This document shows, one piece after another, positions 56,292-64,000 of a stretch of DNA of 64,000 bases. The number at the start of each line of letters is the position of its first letter. Positions within the stretch are counted from its first letter, which is position 1. Source of the stretch: Botrimarina mediterranea (GTDB taxonomy: Bacteria > Planctomycetota > Planctomycetia > Pirellulales > Lacipirellulaceae); the NCBI RefSeq assembly GCF_007753265.1, contig NZ_CP036349.1, positions 4,249,363-4,313,362 on the forward strand, given 5' to 3'. The notes beneath the pieces were generated by a model, which ran no database searches, was not told the origin of the DNA, and saw nothing but the letters and a program-made list of their open reading frames with translations. A program made the translations under genes and the position numbers.

Positions 56292-57947
56292 CTATGCGGC
56301 TCGGTTATTGTCGCATTGGTGCGGAATCTCGGTGAAGAACCTCTCGACGGCTCGCTCTACCTTCCGCCGCTCAGCGGGGTCGTAATCGCCCAGCTTCTTC
56401 GCCGCATTGAGGGACGGTGTCGGAACGCCTCGCAAGGACGTCGTCTCGCCGTTCTTATTGAGCAGCTCCGCAACGCTAGCAACCGCGCCTGCTGCGTCGC
56501 CGCATAGGTCGGTGTGATTGATCTCGACTAGTCGAGACGAGTCAAGCATTCTAGACTGCTCTCGTATCGCTTTCTCTAGAAAAAACACCTGACCTGCGAC
56601 CTGAACTTCGGGCGATTCGCTGCGCAACCATTCATATTCCAGCGGCTTCAGCGAAACCCACTGATCGACCGACCCAAGCTGCTGCCGACGCGCCTCAAGC
56701 AATGACAGTGCGTTCTCAACCGGATCGCGCCGAACCCAGACGAAGCATGAACGCGACAGAACTTCCGCCACACGTCGTAAATGCCATGACAGCAAGAAGG
56801 ACTTGAACACCATCGGCTTGCCGAAGGCATGCGTCATATTGACGATCTGCCGGTGGAAGCAGTCCCAATCCACAGATCCTTCCGCCTCCTGCAAACGCTG
56901 CCGCATCTCTGAGTAACCGAGTAACCGGCACCAGAAGTAGCCGAATTCGTGTGGCTCCGCGATCCCGTCTGTCCGGCCGTAGCGAGAGGCAAAGCTCATC
57001 GGAGTCGCCTCTGGCATGAGCTTCTTTGATAAATGAATCCCGTAGACGGGCGCACGCCAGAAGGCTGCAACCAGGTTATTCACGTACCCCACGTCGAGTT
57101 GCGATGCTAGTAGCTGAGTCATTAGCGTTGTCCCCGAGCGGGGAGCACCAATTACGTGAATCGTGGCGTGCGTCTCCGGCATATCTTCGAGAGCGGCGTC
57201 ATGGCTCCCCGCGAGCGACGCGTTCATAGCCGTCATGATGTCTTCGTAGGCGGCATCTTTGCGGAACGCCCCCTGCATACGTGGTTCGACACGGCCGTTG
57301 TACTCCGTTGTCCCTCCCACTCTCACACCGGCAAGATCGTCCACTACTTCTGGGTTGCGATCCATTACTACCCCCGATCCCTTCGAGACTACGACAAAGG
57401 TCTTCATCCAGATCCGAAGGTCAAGTGCCAGCGAGAATTGCTCGACGTACTCAACGTCGAGCGCGACACGACGCGACCATGGGATCGTGTTCCTGCCATT
57501 GACCTGAGCCAAACCCGTTATGCCCGGCCTGAGCCTGAAGCGAAGTTCGCCTCGCCCTTCATACCTGCCGAGATGCTCGGGCAGGATGGGCCGGGGACCG
57601 ACAAACGACATCTCGCCGCGGACAATGTTCAGCAGCTGCGGCAACTCGTCGAGGCTTGTCTTCCTAAGGAACCGGCCGACACGCGTAATGCGGTTCCCCA
57701 GGACGCGCCCGCGGTTGTCTAGCAGTTCGTCGGCGTCATGCACCATCGAACGAAACTTAAAGATGGTGAATCGTCGCCCGTTCCGCCCGACTCGCTCTTG
57801 TCGGAACAGGGCGAGGCCTGGGCTGTCTAATCGTATCGCCACCACGATCGCTAGCCATAGCGGAACCGCCAACGCTAGCAACGCAACAGCAACGCAACGA
57901 TCGCCGATAGACTTGACGGCAATTTGTAGTGATTGATCGCGAGACAC
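56292..57947 (-). CDS. Phosphoglycosyl transferase fused to a sulfotransferase domain
   Basis: The 551-residue protein is one unbroken frame. Residues 1-195 are a small monotopic phosphoglycosyl transferase: one re-entrant hydrophobic helix (18-38), RFTIFKFRSMVHDADELLDN, the catalytic Asp-Glu pair in TSLDELPQL (100-101), FVGPRPILPEHL and PGITGLAQVNGRN. It should move a sugar phosphate to undecaprenyl phosphate to begin repeat-unit synthesis. After a linker (196-258), residues 260-545 match PAPS-dependent sulfotransferases: the 5'-phosphosulfate loop IGAPRSGTTLM (266-276) and a 3'-phosphate segment VWVRRDPVENALSLL (403-417). ATG codons at residues 238, 241 and 256 could also allow separate translation of the second domain. 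I do not recall this fusion from characterised proteins. Confidence 0.88.
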   Translation of the reverse strand: MSRDQSLQIAVKSIGDRCVAVALLALAVPLWLAIVVAIRLDSPGLALFRQERVGRNGRRFTIFKFRSMVHDADELLDNRGRVLGNRITRVGRFLRKTSLDELPQLLNIVRGEMSFVGPRPILPEHLGRYEGRGELRFRLRPGITGLAQVNGRNTIPWSRRVALDVEYVEQFSLALDLRIWMKTFVVVSKGSGVVMDRNPEVVDDLAGVRVGGTTEYNGRVEPRMQGAFRKDAAYEDIMTAMNASLAGSHDAALEDMPETHATIHVIGAPRSGTTLMTQLLASQLDVGYVNNLVAAFWRAPVYGIHLSKKLMPEATPMSFASRYGRTDGIAEPHEFGYFWCRLLGYSEMRQRLQEAEGSVDWDCFHRQIVNMTHAFGKPMVFKSFLLSWHLRRVAEVLSRSCFVWVRRDPVENALSLLEARRQQLGSVDQWVSLKPLEYEWLRSESPEVQVAGQVFFLEKAIREQSRMLDSSRLVEINHTDLCGDAAGAVASVAELLNKNGETTSLRGVPTPSLNAAKKLGDYDPAERRKVERAVERFFTEIPHQCDNNRAA

Positions 57948-57971
57948 TGCTCGGATGATTCCCCGGGAATT

Positions 57972-58008
57972 GGTCTGGGCGCGGGAGTCTAGACACCCCG
58001 CCCAGACC
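57972..58008. promoter_or_regulatory. Bulged palindrome in the divergent region upstream of the sulfotransferase fusion and wzx
   Basis: GGTCTGGGCG (57972-57981) pairs with CGCCCAGACC (57999-58008), extended by GGG/CCC pairs on the inside around AGTCTAGACA. It lies between the start of the fusion gene at 57947 and the wzx start region, so it could be a shared operator or an mRNA leader hairpin. Confidence 0.45.
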
Positions 58009-58051
58009 TCACAAGCTGGCTTGCCAAAGATTGAGTTAATTTGGCCTGGTA

Positions 58052-59437
58052 TTGGTTGGCGGAGAGCTTTGCAGTATCAACGCGAATCTCCCTCGCCATC
58101 TCTCACTACTGCTGGCACAACCCAATTCAGCTACCTTGACCTCATCATCCCTTGCGAAGAACTCCGCTTGGACGTTGCTCGCAACCTTGTTCGCGAGATC
58201 GAGTGGCGTAGCGGCGCTTTTGTTATGCGCTGTGTGTCTTGGGCCTGAATCGTACGGCGTCGTTACGATTGTTACTTCGACGGTGCTAATGGCCGGCGGA
58301 ATCGTGGGAATCGGGTTCGGCGCCGCGGCGACGACGGCACTTGCAGCACGCCTGCATAGCGATCCAAAGCGAGCCCTAAGCGAATCAGCGGCTCTCGGTT
58401 CAGCGACGATTGGCGTGTCTCTATTGGGAGCGATTGCCCTCGCTACCTTAAGCGGCCCAATTGCACGGATCACGACAGGGCAAGCCGAATTCGCTTCCCA
58501 CTTCGCAACGGGGGCGTTCCTCGTAGTGCTGAACGCCATTGCCTTCTATCAGGCGGGAGTCTTGGCCGGACTTTCTGCATTCCGGCCGCTCGCGTTCGCA
58601 CAAGCGACCGGTGGAATCGTAGCCATCACTTGCGTGGCTGTTGGCATTAGACTCGGCCAAAGCCACGGCGCTCTCGTAGGGTTGTCGATAGGTGCTCTAG
58701 CGACTTGCTTCCTGCTCAATCGCGAAGTTCAGCGAAGTGCTCCACTATGGGCATTCGACTGGAAGCAGGGGGCTTGGCGGAGTCGTTTCGCAATCTGGTC
58801 GATGGGCCTGCCGTCGGTACTCTTATTGGGACTATCCGGACCGGCCGACTGGTGGGGGTTGGCTGCGCTGGCTCGTCAACCTGACGGATTGGTCGAAGTT
58901 GGCGTCTACAGCGCCGCCAATCAGATCGGCACGCTGCTCCGGTTTGCGCCGTTGTCAGTGGGAATCGCTTTACAATCGCACCTTGCAAAGCAATTTAGCG
59001 ATGGAGCGATCGCCCACGGGAGAGATTCCATGAAACGAGCGGTACTGGCAATCTGCGCTGGTGGCGTGTTGGTGCTGGCCATTGCTACTCCTTTGGCGCC
59101 ATGGATCATGCGCGCTTATGGTCCTGCCTACGCGGATCGCACCGAGGTCTTGGTCGCATTGATCGCAGCAGGCGTTGCAGTGGCTTTGCAGGTCATGGTG
59201 GAACGGTCACTGCTAGCCATAGCCGGCTACCGGAACACTCTCACAATCGGCCTAACCCGCTCAGCCATATTCGTCGTTGTTGCGCCGTGGGCGGTGACCG
59301 GAGGCGCCGCTGGCTTGGCCGTGTTACGAACCGTGGTGTCAGTCGTCCACGCCTTTGCGTTGATCTGGTTGTGGCGTCGATCAATCGGTACGGCTATGCA
59401 AGCCTCACTAAGTGGCGATGCTCGCATCGCGGCTTGA
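58052..59437 (+). CDS. wzx: Wzx-type oligosaccharide flippase
   Basis: The protein has up to 461 residues; the open frame starts at a TTG at 58052. A second TTG at 58136 fits the family better, because it is followed at once by the usual N-terminus SSSLAKNSAWTLLATLFARS. About 12-14 hydrophobic helices with few charges follow (for example YGVVTIVTSTVLMAGGIVGI), which is the polysaccharide-transport family of flippases. It should carry the lipid-linked repeat unit across the inner membrane. The wzy-like gene starts 25 bases after it. Confidence 0.85.
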   Translation: MVGGELCSINANLPRHLSLLLAQPNSATLTSSSLAKNSAWTLLATLFARSSGVAALLLCAVCLGPESYGVVTIVTSTVLMAGGIVGIGFGAAATTALAARLHSDPKRALSESAALGSATIGVSLLGAIALATLSGPIARITTGQAEFASHFATGAFLVVLNAIAFYQAGVLAGLSAFRPLAFAQATGGIVAITCVAVGIRLGQSHGALVGLSIGALATCFLLNREVQRSAPLWAFDWKQGAWRSRFAIWSMGLPSVLLLGLSGPADWWGLAALARQPDGLVEVGVYSAANQIGTLLRFAPLSVGIALQSHLAKQFSDGAIAHGRDSMKRAVLAICAGGVLVLAIATPLAPWIMRAYGPAYADRTEVLVALIAAGVAVALQVMVERSLLAIAGYRNTLTIGLTRSAIFVVVAPWAVTGGAAGLAVLRTVVSVVHAFALIWLWRRSIGTAMQASLSGDARIAA

Positions 59438-59462
59438 ACGACCTTCGAAGACGGACCCCCGA

Positions 59463-60827
59463 ATGGGCCACTTACACCCGCAAGCACAACGCCCCGCGTC
59501 AGGCGGCCTCCTGCTGCCGCTCGCCTATTTGCCGCTATTTGTCGGCCTACCGACACTCTCTGTACCGATTCTCAGCTTGCTCCAAATCCCGATGAGCAGG
59601 GATTCTCTCAACTTAAGCTTTAGCCTAGCGATCTCAGCCGCAGGATTCTATTTCTGGTTCAGCGGCTGGTCAGGGAAGTCGATCTGCCGGCATATCAATT
59701 TCTGTCTATTGTGGCTCACTGCATCGTTGACAGCAGGCATCTACATCGAACCCTCCAAAGAGAATCTGCTTTACTACGTACAGACTCTCTTACCAATCTT
59801 CGCAATGGCATATGGGTGGCGGCTGATCCGAACTCGTGATGATATTCCGCGGTTCATAAGAATCGCAAGCGCCACCACGAGTTTCTTTATTATTGCGCTC
59901 ACCATTTCAACAGTCCACAACTACGGACTTGTGCGGCTAACCTTCGATCGAATCAGCGTCATGAAGGAGATCGCCTATGCGATCCCACAGTTCAAGAGCT
60001 ACTACCCAATGACCGTGTTGGCGACGTTTAGTTTCGCTCTGTCCCACTACCTGTTCAGCCGTGACGGGAGCAACTATGCGAAACTATGGCTGGCCGCCCA
60101 TGCATTGTTTTTGCCGCTCTGTTGGTCGCGAGCGGGGATGCTTGGGTTCGCGTTGTGCGGCGCGATTCAGTTGCTCTATGCGGCAACCTGTGACCGTGGC
60201 CGCGGCATGCAACGGGCCGTTGTCGCGTTAGTGGTTTTTGCTGTCGTGTTGCCGGTAGCAGTCCTGAAGATGGGAAGCACTTTCGGCGCCAGGACCGACG
60301 TCCACTCGGTAGACAACAAATCTGATCGGAAGCGGCTTGAGCTATTCATAGAAGGCTGCGAGCGGATCGCCGCGAGACCTATGTTCGGCGATATGTTTAT
60401 CCCTAGCTGGGAGGAGCGGGCTGGTGGAGAAGAGGTGGACGTCAAGCGGTTATTCGGCGCTCACAACCAATACGTAGACCTGGGACTGCGTGGAGGCGTC
60501 GTCTACCTAGTAGCCGTTTGCATGCTTTTCTGGAAGGCGATATGTCAGTGCCGTCGACTCACATCGCGACGCGCGCGCGCTCTCTCCCATAACTATATGG
60601 TCGTCGGTGTTGGATCGATGTCGTTTTTGATAGCCGCCTTGATCGGATCGCACTTTCAACTCTACTTCATCCAACTACAAACAGCCGTTCCGATCTATCT
60701 GGTCGTGGGAATTACGCATCGATGCTATGCCCTAGCAACCGCGGAGCTGCGATCTGCTTCCGGTATGAGGAATGTCGGCCAAGACGACGCTTGTCTACGA
60801 ACCGTTCGCTTAAGACCCGCCGCCTAA
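59463..60827 (+). CDS. Wzy-like O-antigen polymerase/ligase family protein
   Basis: The ATG at 59463 begins 454 residues with 10-12 hydrophobic helices. The family's large loop carries PLCWSRAGMLGFALCGAIQL, RKRLELFIEGCERIAARP and FGAHNQYVDLGLRGGVVYLV, the last matching the Wzy_C-type pattern. It is the second candidate polymerase in the locus; the other at 42848-45595 has a TPR tail. One may polymerise and the other ligate. The stop lies inside the end of the convergent subtilase gene (18-base overlap). Confidence 0.82.
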   Translation: MGHLHPQAQRPASGGLLLPLAYLPLFVGLPTLSVPILSLLQIPMSRDSLNLSFSLAISAAGFYFWFSGWSGKSICRHINFCLLWLTASLTAGIYIEPSKENLLYYVQTLLPIFAMAYGWRLIRTRDDIPRFIRIASATTSFFIIALTISTVHNYGLVRLTFDRISVMKEIAYAIPQFKSYYPMTVLATFSFALSHYLFSRDGSNYAKLWLAAHALFLPLCWSRAGMLGFALCGAIQLLYAATCDRGRGMQRAVVALVVFAVVLPVAVLKMGSTFGARTDVHSVDNKSDRKRLELFIEGCERIAARPMFGDMFIPSWEERAGGEEVDVKRLFGAHNQYVDLGLRGGVVYLVAVCMLFWKAICQCRRLTSRRARALSHNYMVVGVGSMSFLIAALIGSHFQLYFIQLQTAVPIYLVVGITHRCYALATAELRSASGMRNVGQDDACLRTVRLRPAA

Positions 60828-63800
60828 CGTTGCAAAAGCAAAGTCCGTCACGCCCACATTCACGGTGTCATCTCCACCGCCATCGAGGTGAGCAGTGACG
60901 GCGTTAAAGCCAGAGGCCGCGTGATAGTAATCGTCCCGCAAGAGTGTTGCGTCGGCTCCGAGAGCCGAGAAGACATCGTCACCGGCGCCTCCGTAGAGAT
61001 CGGCCCGGTCGCTCCCTGAAGTGCTGTATGCCTGAGTTCGATCGTAGCCCAAGGCGTAGTTGTAGAATCCCGCCCCAACCATCAACGCCCGGTTATCCCA
61101 AGCTCGGTACAGGTCGTTGCCGGCCGAATCGTGGAACACCGCCGTGTCGTAGCCGCCGAGCGTGGCGTACGAAAGCACCCGTGAGAATCCCTCCGCGCGA
61201 TTTCGGTAACCGAACCCCCGCAACTCCACCTTCGTCGGGTCTGCTACTAGCTGGTCGTCTCCCGCCGAATCGTACAGCACCGCTTGGTCGTTACCGCCTG
61301 TCGCGTAGCCAATCGTCTCGTCGAAGCCACGGGCATAACTATACGACAGGCTGCTCTGCATCACGGCATGGGTGCTCCATGCCAGGAAAGCGTCATCTCC
61401 GGCCCCGCCAAAGAGCTCAGCCCGGTCCGCGCCAGTGCTCGCATACGCGTCAATCCGGTCGTAGCCCAAGGCGTAGTTGTAGAATCCCGCCCCAACCATC
61501 AACGCCCGATTATCCCAAGCTCGGTACAGGTCGTTGCCGGCCGAATCGTGGAACACCGCCGTGTCGTAGCCGCCGAGCGTGGCGTACGAAAGCACCCGTG
61601 AGAATCCCTCCGCGCGATTTCGGTAACCGAACCCCCGCAACTCCACCTTCGTCGGGTCTGCTACTAGCTGGTCGTCTCCCGCCGAATCGTACAGCACCGC
61701 TTGGTCGTTACCGCCTGTCGCGTAGCCAATCGTCTCGTCGAAGCCACGGGCATAACTATACGACAGGCTGCTCTGCATCACGGCATGGGTGCTCCATGCC
61801 AGGAAAGCGTCATCTCCGGCCCCGCCAAAGAGCTCAGCCCGGTCCGCGCCAGTGCTCGCATACGCGTCAATCCGGTCGTAGCCCAAGGCGTAGTTGTAGA
61901 ATCCCGCCCCAACCATCAACGCCCGATTATCCCAAGCTCGGTACAGGTCGTTGCCGGCCGAATCGTGGAACACCGCCGTGTCGTAGCCGCCGAGCGTGGC
62001 GTATGAAAGCACCCGTGAGAATCCCTCCGCGCGATTTCGGTAACCGACCCCCCGCAACTCCACCTTCGTCGGGTCCGCTACTAGCTGGTCGTCTCCCGCC
62101 GAATCGTACAGCACCGCTTGGTCGTTACCGCCTCCACCTGTAACGACGGTGTAGTCAATGTTTGACGAACTTGCGGAATAACCGGCGCCTGAGATCGAGC
62201 CCCCGGCGCTATTTAGTGTTGCGGCATCGTCACCCACGCCGCCGTTGAGATCCACGCGGTCATACCCACCCACACCTCCGTCCAGCTGAAAGGCGCCGGC
62301 ATGAGAACTGGCTATTGTGTAGGTAACACTATTCAAACTTACCGAGTGCGAACCGCCGCCAGCGCTAAACGACAGGGAGTCATCCCCCCCCGTCCCCACC
62401 AACGTCGCTACGCCGCCGCTTACTGTCAACGCGTTCGTCATCCGCAGGTTGTAGTCCGCCGAGTTCCCAGTCAGTCGGAGGTAGAGCGTTTCCCCCGCAG
62501 TGACTTGCACGTCGGCCCTCGTTCCGTCGGCGGCGAGGGCGCCCATCTGGGCGTCGTAGATCGCGACCGTCGCCGCGCCGCTCTGGGCGATTGTCTCGGC
62601 GGTGAAGTAGCCCGTGCGGCCGGCAGTGACTTGGTACCAGGTCTCGCCGTTGACGGAGAGACCGGTGCGGGTTTCTTGTGGGCCGATCGAGCCCCACTCG
62701 ACCGCCGCGAAACTCGCTTCGAGATCAACGGAGAGGTCGTAGTAGCCGAGGCCGTCGGAGGTTGCGAGGGAGAACGTGTACGTCTGCCCGGCGACGACAT
62801 CGATGACGCACTCGCCCGCTTGATTGACCGTCCAGCTGTTCGCACCCCACACATTCCATTGAGCGGCCAACTCGTGCGACTGCGTCGCGCTGATCGTCAC
62901 GGTCCCAGAGGCGCCGGCGACGAACTTGAACGTGTCGGCGTCGTCAAGCGTGCTGATGACGCCGCTCAGGTTCGCTAGGGGCGTCGCGCCCGAGTCGTTG
63001 ATCGTTCCCAGGTTGTAGGCGTTTACCTGCGACGAGGTGAAGTCGTCGGCGGGCATCAGGGCGTCGATCGCCGCGAAGAGGTTGAGCCGTTTGAAGTTGG
63101 TTGAGGTGGCCGAATCGTAGAACGTGTCGGCCGTCGCCATCATGTGGTTGTAAATGTCCCACTGGTCGATTCCGGTCTGGCCGACGAACTCCATCGCCTG
63201 GCGGATCAACACGCTCGCGCCGGCGACGTACGGCGCCGCCATGCTGGTGCCCGACATACTCAGCCAATCGTCGTCGATTGTGTCGGCGTCGTTGGCGGCG
63301 TAGTCGGGGACGGTGCTGGTGATGTATCGGCCCGGCGCGGCGATGGCGTTCTCAGCGCGCTGGCTGAAGTAGCTGAGCTGTCCGTTGCCGTCGGTCGCCA
63401 TTACGGGGACGACGTGATCGCTGGCCGCTGGGTAGCTGAGGCCCTTGGTGTTGTAGTTCGTGAAACTATTGCCGGCCGATACGGAGATAAAAATCCCTAC
63501 CGACTCCAGCTGGGCGAACTCGTTCTCGAGCATTGCCCAGGCGGGGTTGCTCATCGAGTTCCATTCGGTTCCCAGTGAGAGGTTGACCGCCGTGATCGGG
63601 TTGGCGTAGCTGTTGCGGTTGTCATAGGTCCATTGGAGAGCCTGCTCGACCCAGTGGAAGTATCCATTACCGGCGTCGTCGAAGACGCGCAGGCCCACCA
63701 AGTCGACTCCCGTCGAAACGCCCGAATGGTTGCCGGCTCCCTGAGCGCCGATAATGCCAGCAACGTGCGTACCGTGGGCCGATTTGGGGCCCTGGTCGTC

Positions 63801-64000
63801 GTAGAAGTTGGCGTCGTTTTCGGTGAAGTCCCAACCCCCGACAACCTTGTAGTTCGCGCCGACGCCGCCCCCCAACGCATTATGGCTGTAGGCGATGCCG
63901 GTATCGATCACCGCGACGGTCTGCCCGACGCCGGTGAAGCCATACTTGGCGAGGACGTCGTCTTGGCCGGTCTGCTGATTCGCTTCGTGGAGCGTCTGCT
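60810..64000 (-). CDS. Subtilisin-family (S8) surface protease with C-terminal tandem repeats, 5' end outside window
   Basis: The frame is open to the right edge, so the N-terminus is missing. The S8 catalytic triad is present: Asp in VAVIDTGIAYSHN (about 63905), His in SAHGTHVAGIIGA (about 63775) and Ser in LSMSGTSMAAPYVAGA (about 63245). A pre-peptidase-like beta domain follows, at about 62640-63030 (GTINDSGATPLANLSGVIST; TVTISATQSHELAAQWNVWG), and then a low-complexity beta domain. The C-terminus (61040-62133) has 2.6 nearly identical copies of a 139-residue unit, itself three 46-47-residue repeats starting with D/G-x-AG-x-D. Such Asp/Gly-rich repeats suggest calcium-binding beta structure. 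A secreted or surface location is likely. Confidence 0.9.
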   Translation of the reverse strand, partial: QTLHEANQQTGQDDVLAKYGFTGVGQTVAVIDTGIAYSHNALGGGVGANYKVVGGWDFTENDANFYDDQGPKSAHGTHVAGIIGAQGAGNHSGVSTGVDLVGLRVFDDAGNGYFHWVEQALQWTYDNRNSYANPITAVNLSLGTEWNSMSNPAWAMLENEFAQLESVGIFISVSAGNSFTNYNTKGLSYPAASDHVVPVMATDGNGQLSYFSQRAENAIAAPGRYITSTVPDYAANDADTIDDDWLSMSGTSMAAPYVAGASVLIRQAMEFVGQTGIDQWDIYNHMMATADTFYDSATSTNFKRLNLFAAIDALMPADDFTSSQVNAYNLGTINDSGATPLANLSGVISTLDDADTFKFVAGASGTVTISATQSHELAAQWNVWGANSWTVNQAGECVIDVVAGQTYTFSLATSDGLGYYDLSVDLEASFAAVEWGSIGPQETRTGLSVNGETWYQVTAGRTGYFTAETIAQSGAATVAIYDAQMGALAADGTRADVQVTAGETLYLRLTGNSADYNLRMTNALTVSGGVATLVGTGGDDSLSFSAGGGSHSVSLNSVTYTIASSHAGAFQLDGGVGGYDRVDLNGGVGDDAATLNSAGGSISGAGYSASSSNIDYTVVTGGGGNDQAVLYDSAGDDQLVADPTKVELRGVGYRNRAEGFSRVLSYATLGGYDTAVFHDSAGNDLYRAWDNRALMVGAGFYNYALGYDRIDAYASTGADRAELFGGAGDDAFLAWSTHAVMQSSLSYSYARGFDETIGYATGGNDQAVLYDSAGDDQLVADPTKVELRGFGYRNRAEGFSRVLSYATLGGYDTAVFHDSAGNDLYRAWDNRALMVGAGFYNYALGYDRIDAYASTGADRAELFGGAGDDAFLAWSTHAVMQSSLSYSYARGFDETIGYATGGNDQAVLYDSAGDDQLVADPTKVELRGFGYRNRAEGFSRVLSYATLGGYDTAVFHDSAGNDLYRAWDNRALMVGAGFYNYALGYDRTQAYSTSGSDRADLYGGAGDDVFSALGADATLLRDDYYHAASGFNAVTAHLDGGGDDTVNVGVTDFAFATLGGGS
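61040..62133 (-). repeat. 417-bp tandem repeat inside the subtilase gene, 2.6 copies
   Basis: The plus-strand blocks 61284-61700 and 61701-62117 match almost base for base, and 61040-61283 matches the equivalent part of the next unit. A few scattered differences (for example a C/T near 62003 and a T/C near 62076) mark the copy nearest the protease domain. Third-codon positions are almost unchanged, so the duplication or homogenisation is recent. Each unit contains three diverged 46-47-residue sub-repeats, so an older triplet was amplified as a block. Confidence 0.95.

Noticed and set aside
56292-57947. Possibility that the sulfotransferase fusion is two genes joined by a frameshift
   Set aside because: Both domains and the linker read in one frame with no stop, and codon use is even across the junction. 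Separate translation from internal ATG codons stays possible but is not needed.
61040-62133. Possible CRISPR-like array because of repeated blocks
   Set aside because: The units are 417 bp, contiguous and coding, with no spacers.
60944-62143. 399-residue plus-strand repetitive frame
   Set aside because: It is the antisense of the subtilase repeats; its repeats follow only from the DNA repeat.

Overview
The window looks like a stretch of a high-GC planctomycete chromosome, probably of the order Pirellulales. The evidence is: a 23S-5S rRNA unit with no 16S gene beside it; a dnaA gene that is not followed by dnaN; Gfo/Idh/MocA oxidoreductases with twin-arginine signals; gene families common in planctomycetes (CehA/McbA-type PHP hydrolase, extra-long TolC, THUMP-like methyltransferase); and many intergenic palindromic repeats. 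The placement is inferred from gene content and layout. No database search was possible.

Layout. 1-19.6 kb: the 5' end of an ECF sigma factor gene, a Gfo/Idh/MocA oxidoreductase, dnaA with a candidate replication origin upstream, a GNAT acetyltransferase, a proline-rich exported protein and a THUMP-like methyltransferase. Next comes a four-gene ebo-like block (TIM-barrel isomerase, UbiA prenyltransferase, second TIM-barrel isomerase, type I phosphodiesterase), then a sodium:solute symporter. A three-gene system follows (retropepsin-like protease; divergent inactive transglutaminase with C-terminal membrane helices; RimK-like ATP-grasp ligase), then a small hypothetical gene and an exported AhpD-like protein. 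19.7-23.2 kb: 5S and 23S rRNA on the minus strand with a clear terminator and two long-range processing stems. 23.6-28.8 kb: signalling genes (double GGDEF protein, sensorless histidine kinase, receiver-PilZ-like regulator), a purple-acid-phosphatase-like phosphoesterase and tRNA-Phe(GAA). 29-38.5 kb: a large PHP hydrolase and a TolC/MacA/MacB-type export operon. 38.7-40.9 kb: molybdenum cofactor genes moeA and a moaC-moaB fusion.

41-60.8 kb is an exopolysaccharide locus. The minus-strand group encodes export and polymerisation proteins (Wza, Wzc with a Gly-Tyr tail, an O-antigen-ligase protein with TPR tail) and a FlaA1/CapD-type dehydratase. The plus-strand group encodes a UDP-L-FucNAc pathway (FnlA, FnlB and FnlC homologues), a WbuB-like glycosyltransferase and a DegT aminotransferase. 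A second minus-strand pair encodes a phosphoglycosyl transferase fused to a sulfotransferase and a FemAB/GNAT-like transferase. Wzx- and Wzy-like membrane proteins complete the set. Read together, the genes predict a Wzx/Wzy-type, amino-sugar-containing and possibly sulfated surface polysaccharide. The window ends inside a large subtilisin-family surface protein whose C-terminus holds nearly identical 417-bp (139-residue) tandem repeats.

The strongest leads are the phosphoglycosyl transferase-sulfotransferase fusion, the retropepsin/transglutaminase/ATP-grasp trio, the ebo-like block, and a family-like set of intergenic hairpins whose arms are built from 8-10-nt direct repeats.
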